In this document: positions 56,812 through 64,000 of the stretch, one piece after another
How positions within the stretch are numbered: the stretch's first letter is position 1
Layout of the letters: every line of letters starts with the position of its first letter
Source of the DNA: Torreya grandis
Taxonomy: Eukaryota; Streptophyta; Pinopsida; Cupressales; Taxaceae
Direction of reading: 5' to 3'
Length of the DNA stretch: 64,000 nucleotides
Assembly: GCA_037957365.1 (NCBI GenBank)
Contig: JARHVA010000122.1
Span: 3,359,001 to 3,423,000 of the forward strand
Made by a program: the position numbers and the translations under genes
The notes under the pieces: generated by a model
What the model saw: only the letters and a program-made list of their open reading frames with translations
Database searches by the model: none
Told to the model about the DNA's origin: nothing

Positions 56812-57780
56812 GGTGCCAAAGAATTCAAGGCCCTATCAAAAAATCAAGAGTCCTTATAATGGTTCTTTAGAAAGAATGATTTCATGTAGACAAACAAGAA
56901 AGGGTTCCCTTAGGTTGACCTCCAACATTAATGGCTAGAAATTTTCCTTCAGATCGTGTGATATAAGATGATGGAAGTAAATACACACTAATATTCTCTC
57001 ATCATTTCCTAATTCTAAAGCATTTCATTGGGTATAAGATTAGTTTGCCCTATTTATTACTTATGTCCCTTGAGAACACTATCTTGATTCACCAATTCAC
57101 CAAGTTAATGATACAAATCCCATTCTTAATCAAGGCTTGATCCTCCTCCATGTTAAGCATAGCCAATCCTTATTAGGCTAGGAGTTCCCCCTGGGTGTTC
57201 CTCCTTTAAGGAGAACCCCTTGAGGAGGATCCTACCAAGGGATCCCACCAACCATCTGATTACACCCCTTAGAATAGTTTATCATAGTCCCCCTAGATGA
57301 CCTTCCTCTCAAATTGTTGTTCATCCCTAAACCAAAACCAATTGTAATAGGGACCCCTACATAATCTGCCTAGAAAGGGAAGGCCATGGTTATGGAGGAG
57401 CCAGAAAGAAAGAAATAATTGCAAGAAAATTTTAAATATAAGGTATAATAAGTTGGTTTTAGCCAAGCCAAATTTATCTAAGATTGGAATACTTTACACA
57501 AATAGGCTAAAGCAACTATCTAGGCCTTTTTTCAGTCTGCTTAGCCCCCTTAGACCCCTATTATGACTTCTCCTAAGGTTTTAAAATCCCCCTTGGGATC
57601 CCCCAAAGGAGTCCTCCTCAAACTGTCCCCCTTATAGTTAAAAGGTAAAAAACATCCTATAATGATCCTCCTTGGTAAAGCAACTGAAGGCCCCAAAAAC
57701 CATACTCAGGCCAAAGTTTTAAAATATAAACCAACCATCCTAGCAAAGGACACTGCTAAAGCTGAAGACCCTAAGTAGGG
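56812..57780 (+). pseudogene. Reading frame H, right part
   Basis: It continues in frame from 46938 after removing element B: AKEFKALSKNQESL, stop, WFFRKNDFM, stop, TNKKGFP. It then shifts frame to PPTLMARNFPSDRVI, DDGSKYTLIFSHHFLILKHF, KISLPYLLLMSLENTI and IPFLIKA. Further protein-like segments in a third frame reach HPIMILLGKATEGPKNHTQA and LAKDTAKAEDPK near 57770. The family is not recognised. At least ten stops and two frame changes show it is a pseudogene. Confidence 0.5.
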
Positions 57781-57799
57781 ACCTTCCTCCTAGTTCTAC

Positions 57800-59200
57800 T
57801 AGTTTTTCCTATTTTTAATTTCGCTCTAAGTACTATTTTTTTATTTTTGGTTTCTCAGCCATAGTTATCCTATTTAAAATTCTATAATACACTCTTGTGG
57901 TTCTAGATCCCTGTAAAACTTAGCATTTACCATATCAAATTAAAAAAAAATTACCCTATTTTTGAATTTGATGTATATCACAATAGGCTAAACTTGTAGA
58001 AAGAATTTAGATTGTAATATATTAAAATCAAACATAAATCTAAACTTAACTGATTGAAATAAATCTGATAAGGTAATTTTATATTTATGAAAATTACTAA
58101 GGAGGTTAAGATACTTGGCTTTACTGATTGATTGATTAATCATGATTGTGTTCTCACAGTGTAAACAAATTAAAAGTAGGCATGTTATTAATCCATATCC
58201 AAAATTTTATCTTTGTGTACCTAAGATTGGTATCATTAGGCTTGGACATGAATAATGATGGTAGTGACTGAGACCGATGTTACCATCTTGGGAATATTTG
58301 TTTCTCTATGACCATATAATGTGATTTGCCTTCCTGATATGTCTATGTATGTGTGATATACAACCCTTGAATACATGTACAAATCCAAAAATTAGCTTAC
58401 TTCTCTTTGAAACCCTAAGTTCATTTGTGAAAGATTAAAACCTATAAAATGTGGTGATGTGTAATTGAGCTTAGTTGACCCTAGTCACCTCCATTGATGA
58501 TTAATTGCTACCTAATTATTCAATAATTTGAAAAGGGAAGTCAAGCCACATGTAGTTCTTTCACTTAGTGTGATTTTGAAATTATGCTATTTTTCCATAT
58601 GAATGCACCTAAAAATATGGATTTAATATTGAAAATGTTGGCACTTGACTTGGCTTATGTGTTTTAGAATTAGTTGGTGACTAATTATAATGATTAATTT
58701 TTAATTTGGGAAGATTAGGATATATTTTCTTAATGTTCAGTAGTCTACTTGATAGGTACTTGATAATTCTAGATTATGAATAAGTTTGACCTTAATTTGT
58801 ATTTATAAATAGTTAAGTAATTTCTCATGCCATCGACATCCTAGGTGAATGGGATGACCTATGGGAATGATTTTTGTTTGAAAAATAGTCATTGCTAAGT
58901 GAGGGAAAATAATGTCAACCTCAGGATAGTAACATTGATGTTACTATTTGAGTGTGATGTTACTATTTATGAGATAATAATGCAAATGTGGTGATTTGGA
59001 AATGTTTGGGCAAGGTATTTAAATGATTTAGCATAAAATAAGAGGTTCATGTATGTGGATGATAGCAACTTAGATTGGATTAGGCTCATAAATAGCATGT
59101 AGGTATGTGGGAATGGAGAATAAGATATGTCTTGAGACATACAAATCATGTAGGATATGTGTAGGTGAAGATTGACATTTCCTAGTATCAACTACCATAT
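57800..59200. other. AT-rich intergenic sequence
   Basis: I see no gene, RNA or repeat structure here. Confidence 0.5.
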
Positions 59201-59210
59201 TTTAGTTCTT

Positions 59211-59271
59211 AATAATAATAATAATAATGATGATGATGATAAACAAATTAAGATAATAATAATAATAATAT
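59211..59271. repeat. (AAT)n and (GAT)n microsatellite
   Basis: AAT units, four or five GAT units, then AAT units again after a short interruption (AAACAAATTAAG). Confidence 0.9.
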
Positions 59272-59359
59272 TAAAAAAATCATTAATTTATGTAATTTTA
59301 ATACTTTCAATAAAAATATATAATGAAAAGAAATGTATACTTTGACTAAGTTTTATTAT

Positions 59360-59790
59360 TACTTCCCCAATTTCACTAATTTAATCCTCATTTATTCAAT
59401 TTATCTAATTTCCCTAATTTATCACTAATTTCCATAATTTATCACTAATTTCATCAATTTTACATTAATTTTATATTAAATTATTTATTTTTCTCAAATT
59501 TTATTAATTTCTCAAATTCTTTCTAATTTACCTAATTCTCCAATTCCTCCTATTTGTCACTAGTTTTCCTAGTTCTATAAAAAAATCTATAATTTTCTTT
59601 TCATTTCCTTAATTTTACCTTAACTTCTCCAAGTTTCACTAATTTCCATAGTTTCCCCTAATTTATCCAATTTATTTAATTTTACCTAATTTTATTAACT
59701 TTTAATAATTTTCATAATTTCCCCAAATTCTCTAATTTCTCCTAATTATCACTAATTTCCATAATTGTACCTAATTACTTTAATTTTACC
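59360..59790. repeat. Degenerate pyrimidine-rich minisatellite (CTAATTTCC type)
   Basis: The stretch is built from variants of CTAATTTCCCTAATTTATCA with an irregular 9-12-bp period, without coding potential. It directly precedes the right copy of repeat G. Confidence 0.75.
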
Positions 59791-59795
59791 TTAAT

Positions 59796-61167
59796 TATTC
59801 TTCTTGAAGGAATTCATCCCAAGATTATCCTAGTCTAAGAAAAAATAAGTAATAATATCTATGATATGAAGAGGCATTGTACACAATGTTGATGGATAGC
59901 CAAAAATGAATATTTGGGAGGAGAAAATTGGATAGTTGAATAGGTTCATGTCTTTTTATAGTGGATATTTAACATGGTCATGGGCATGAGAGAAGATGGG
60001 GTGATGAAGGTAATGGTGTTAGTGGTGAAATATGAGTCTTTACAGGATCATCATCATAATGAAAAGGCACTAACAATGTGCCATGATGAAAACATTCCTT
60101 CAATTACTTATAAATTTTATCTTGTTCATCAAACTATTAAAATTTAGTAAAAAATAATATATTATGAAATAAATTACATTTTTCATTACATAAAAAACTA
60201 TAACATATGAAAAGTACATTTAAAATCCAATACTATAGAAAATCAGATTGTTTAAAAAATCAAAACTATGGTAGAAATACATGCATCAATCATCATTGTA
60301 AACTTCAAATTTTAATTTTTTTTTCTCATTTTTTTTGGTTTTTCTCTCCATTCAAATTGATAGTCAACAAGTTATTTACTAGATCTTATATTGAAAATTA
60401 TGTCTACCATGGCATAACAAGGTAAATTTATAGAATATCATCCTCTTTGTCATTAACACACTCTATGTATTAAAAATTAGGAGATGTGAAACATGTACAT
60501 GCATGTGCATTATTAATGAAATTGATAATATTTTTTGATACATAAGGACTCCCACTATATATATGTATGTATCTATGATCATGTATACATTGGGATTCTT
60601 TGGGAATGTACCAATATTTTATTCCATTACATTTGAATAAGAACACATGCCATACATTAACATACTAGGATTGTATCTCACCACAAAATTCTAAACTATG
60701 AAACTATATGTTGGGTTGTAAAAAGGTAATATTAACACACCTCATACATGTCTAGTGGTAGACCCAACATTTATTTCTAACAATGTGAAGAACACAAGAC
60801 ATATATTGATATTTTATGACCATATCATGTAATTATAAATCCAAATTTTAAATAACTTATAAGGTGCTAAGAGTGGTTCATAAATTGGCCATGCCCCATA
60901 ATATTGCCAATTAGAGAAATTAGATTTATATTTCAGCAACACTTCTTCATGAAATTCCAAATCATTTTTGGAATCTTATTTATAAATTTTAATCTTAACT
61001 TCCCCATTATATTTAATAAATTTATTCAAATTTTTGACATCCTACTCTATCCATCAATTTAATTATTTTGGACCTCTTCCTCTACAACACATTTTACTTT
61101 ACCATCTTTTGCTATTGCCAAATTGTCCTCATATTCATATGTATTAGAAAATATGGTTGAAGAATGG
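59796..61167. repeat. Long direct repeat G, right copy
   Basis: It aligns with 44861-46272 with scattered substitutions and indels. The end motif GGTTGAAGAAT is an imperfect inverted copy of its start ATTCTTCTTG, but the match is only seven bases. Together the two copies bracket reading frame H and element B. Confidence 0.8.
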
Positions 61168-62040
61168 GTAAGTGAAAAAAATTAGGGGACAAAAAAAGGC
61201 CTACCCATGGACATGATTTTTATAAAATTTTAAAAATTTGAACTTTTGTAGATAATTTGAGATGGCTACACTCAAAATTTGAAGATGGTATAAAAACATG
61301 AATTGTAAAATTTTGAGTCCAGTTTCCAAAAAACTATTTTTTTGAGAAATGGTTAAGTATAAATAGGTTAAACATATAAAATTTGAACATGACCTCCTAT
61401 TTTTTTAAGGAAACATAGTAGATAGATGGTTGTGTAGCCCACCATTTTTTTAGCATCGTTAAACATTGATTGAAACTCTTTGGTGAATATTTAGATAAGA
61501 TCTTCTAGTGTGTTATGATTTTTTTTAAATATTTTTTTGATGAATGTTTTTTCAATTAATTTTGTAATTAAGTAGATCCTAAAAACTAAAAAAAATGGAT
61601 AGGCGGCCTTGCAGCCCACCCTAACTACCTAAAAAAAATCAATTTTTTTGGAATGTGTGTAGAATTAGGCCTAGTTTGTTACTATATAATTTATTTTTTA
61701 CTTGGATCAATGAATTTTTTTTCGATAAACATGAATAGGGATGTATAGGTGCAGCATGTAGTGGCATAAAAAAGGTGTTGTTAGAAATAAATATAGTTTG
61801 AACCCTTAAAATAGCCCAAAAATTATAAACATCAAATATTTAGAAAGAGGACAACATGCTCATCATGATGGTAATATTTTTTCAAATTTTGATGTTGAAA
61901 TCCATATCATATTTGTTGATTGAATTTTAAATTTGTTGGTTTTTCTCAAAAATCTTGAAGGTCTTGATTGTAGATTCATAGTCAAAGCCTTTGGCTTGGA
62001 AATCCAAGCCATTTCCAAGCCTAAAGTTTGGTTTTAAATT
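61168..62040. other. AT-rich intergenic sequence
   Basis: I see no gene or RNA. Long poly-T and poly-A runs and one CG-containing stretch (GGCGGCCTTGCAGCCCACC near 61604) stand out but have no explained role. Confidence 0.5.
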
Positions 62041-62044
62041 TAAA

Positions 62045-62190
62045 TTAAAATAATGCATATATGCTATGCAATGCGTACACATTATATAACATATTATACA
62101 ATGCATATACATTATATAATGTGTAAATATTATATAATGTATTATAAAATGCATACATGTTATATAATGTATATGTGTTATTATGTAATA
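62045..62190. repeat. Palindromic ATTATATAAT tandem repeat
   Basis: ACATTATATAATGT (62109-62122) is a perfect 14-bp palindrome. Related TTATATAAYRT units recur every ~20-35 bp between TGCATAYAYR segments. The open frames on the minus strand across it are repeat artefacts. Confidence 0.75.
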
Positions 62191-62639
62191 AGACCAAAAC
62201 CATACCCAGAAGCATGTGAGAGTTGCACATGAAGGCAAATTTGGTCAAAAGCTTATATAACTACTCTAAATGTTAAGTATAAGTTTATTTTAAATTTATT
62301 TTAGTAAAAATAAGAAATTAGGGTCACTCAACATGTGCTAGAGTTGGTATCATAATTACACACCTTATGATGAGGAAAATAGTTTTTCAAAATCCAATCA
62401 GGTTAATACTTGGGCATTTTCAGGGTCTAATTATTAAACCTAGGGATTATAGGACATAAATTTTGTAATTGATATCTATTTTTGGTAAACATATATTAAT
62501 TTTTAGGTTTTTTTACCTTTCATATTGATTCCTAACATTTATAGGAGTCTCAGGTTTGTCAAAATTTTTGCACACCACTCACTTTGAAATTGATGCAAAT
62601 TAGTATGATTAGGGTAGCATAGGTCACATTGATTACCTA

Positions 62640-63150
62640 CACACATCAAACAACCACTTTGTGTTAATTTCACTTGTTCATCATCCTTACCTCATCCTTT
62701 ATCACTTATCACTCATTCCTCATCATCCCTAATCACTCTCACATCATTATTCATTATCCCTAATCATTCCCTCATTGACCATCACTATCCCTAGTCATCT
62801 TTAATCACTCCCTCATGATCCTTGATTACTCCCTCATTAACCCTCACTATGCCTTATCATACCTAATCACTTAGTCCCCATCCTTCATCATTACTAATTA
62901 CTCCCTCATTAAACCTCACCATCCCTTATCATCTTTTATCACTCCCTCATCATCCCTAATCACTCCCTCATTATCTCTCACCATCCCTTATCATCCCTAA
63001 TCATCACTATATCATCCCTAATCACTCCCTCCTCATCCCTTATCATCCTTAATCAATCCTTTATTAAACCTCACCATTATTAATTATTTATAATCTCTCC
63101 CTCATGATACATAATAACTCCCTCATTTACCCTCACCATCCCTCATGATG
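62640..63150. repeat. Degenerate ~20-bp minisatellite (TCATCCCTAATCACTCCC)
   Basis: Variants of CCTCATCATCCCTAATCACT repeat about twenty times on the plus strand. The composition is strongly pyrimidine-biased on this strand. No coding function is visible. Confidence 0.85.
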
Positions 63151-64000
63151 TAGAGCCCTATTGCATACTCTGCTTATCCAATCTCTCTGCCAATATCCAC
63201 CCAGCTTTCACTTTGTATTTTCTTTCTTGATATTTATATTTGGACCTTACATACATTTAAAATTCACATATAAATTTATTTTCCACCATTATTTTTATGG
63301 TCTCACTAAAATATTTATTTTATACTCCTTTCTTAATGTATTCAATCTCTCTTGCTTTGAGACTATCCCCCTTACTAGTCTTTATGATTTATAACTTGGA
63401 TCAAATATTGTCTCTGGTTCCTTAGGATTCAATAGGGATCTAAAAAAATTATTTCCACTTCTTTGAGTTATATATAACTTCATATAAACCCTAATTAATT
63501 TCTCAACACAATCCTCATATCATACACTACCTCGTACTCTATCATAGACTCTTCTTGTAGCCATTTTTGGGATAATTTACTTGGTACGGTCTTGTACAAA
63601 CTCAAATAATCAAATAAAACTCATTTATGTATACCATATAATGTATCCCATATCTTTAAAAAGTTATAGGATTTGGTTCAACTATTTGATAACTTCTTTT
63701 GGCTCTTTCTATTCTTAGATTAGGTCTTTAGGTTTTCTTCTACCCTGTCTACCACACAATCCTCCCCCATCCATACTTATCCATAATTACACAACTTAAA
63801 AGAATTATATTATATTTTTTAATGTTTAACTCAAAATTTTCACCAAATTTAATGAATTATTGATGATTACAACTCCTAAAAACTCACTTTGAAAGTAGAA
63901 ACCCTAAAATAGGATTTAGATTGGTTTTATAGACCTGAGAAGGGTCAAAATGATATTTCAATCTTCAAAAGGAATTTCAAATGAATATTAATGTTGTATT
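63151..64000. other. AT-rich intergenic sequence
   Basis: I see no recognisable feature up to the window end; a 77-codon open frame at 63161-63394 is hydrophobic and has no motif. Confidence 0.45.

Noticed and set aside
59796..61167. Terminal inverted repeat (ATTCTTC/GAAGAAT) suggesting a DNA transposon
   Set aside because: Only seven bases match and there is no target duplication, so I list only a direct repeat.

Overview
The window looks like intergenic DNA from a very large plant nuclear genome. It is AT-rich and poor in CpG, and it is made almost entirely of decayed LTR retrotransposons, tandem arrays and microsatellites. I found no intact host gene, tRNA, rRNA or CRISPR array. The dominant Ty3/Gypsy elements carry a second plant-type (archaeal-like) RNase H, a trait of the Tat-like lineage. 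With the heavy C-to-T decay this suggests a gymnosperm such as a conifer; that assignment is inference.

Layout, left to right. 1-2032: unassigned flank. 2038-13074: element A, a minus-strand Gypsy element with 2.4-kb LTRs, a perfect 5-bp target duplication (ATATC) and degraded gag, protease, extra RNase H, reverse transcriptase, RNase H and integrase. 13075-13900: short tandem repeats and a possible primer-binding site of an older element (F). About 14790-22600: element E, a minus-strand Gypsy relic with gag, protease and knuckle-like segments but no visible reverse transcriptase, preceded by a ~2-kb array of ~60-bp units rich in TTGAC. 23791-24440: a four-copy ~160-bp tandem array. 26955-29817: element D, a gag-only Ty1/Copia element with target duplication CCTTA, inserted in an unrecognised broken reading frame. 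31128-40916: element C, a gag-only Gypsy-type element with target duplication ATAAG and one 1,142-codon frame broken only by nine stop codons. 43605-43990: a LINE-like C-terminal fragment. 44861-46272 and 59796-61167: two copies of a ~1.4-kb direct repeat. 46939-56811: element B, a plus-strand Gypsy element with the same domain order as A, inserted into another unrecognised reading frame (H; 46692-46938 continuing at 56812). 57800-64000: AT-rich sequence with pyrimidine-rich minisatellites.

A and B are former autonomous elements that encoded the full set of replication enzymes. C and D have intact LTRs, primer sites and target duplications but only gag, so they must have been moved by enzymes made elsewhere. 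The most unusual features are: (1) clusters of about ten ~35-bp palindromes in each LTR of A; (2) the extra RNase H lying between protease and reverse transcriptase in both A and B; (3) the very long gag frame of C with three zinc-knuckle-like modules; (4) transcription-factor-like motif arrays in the leaders of C and E; and (5) a 167-bp block that is identical between otherwise diverged LTRs of C.
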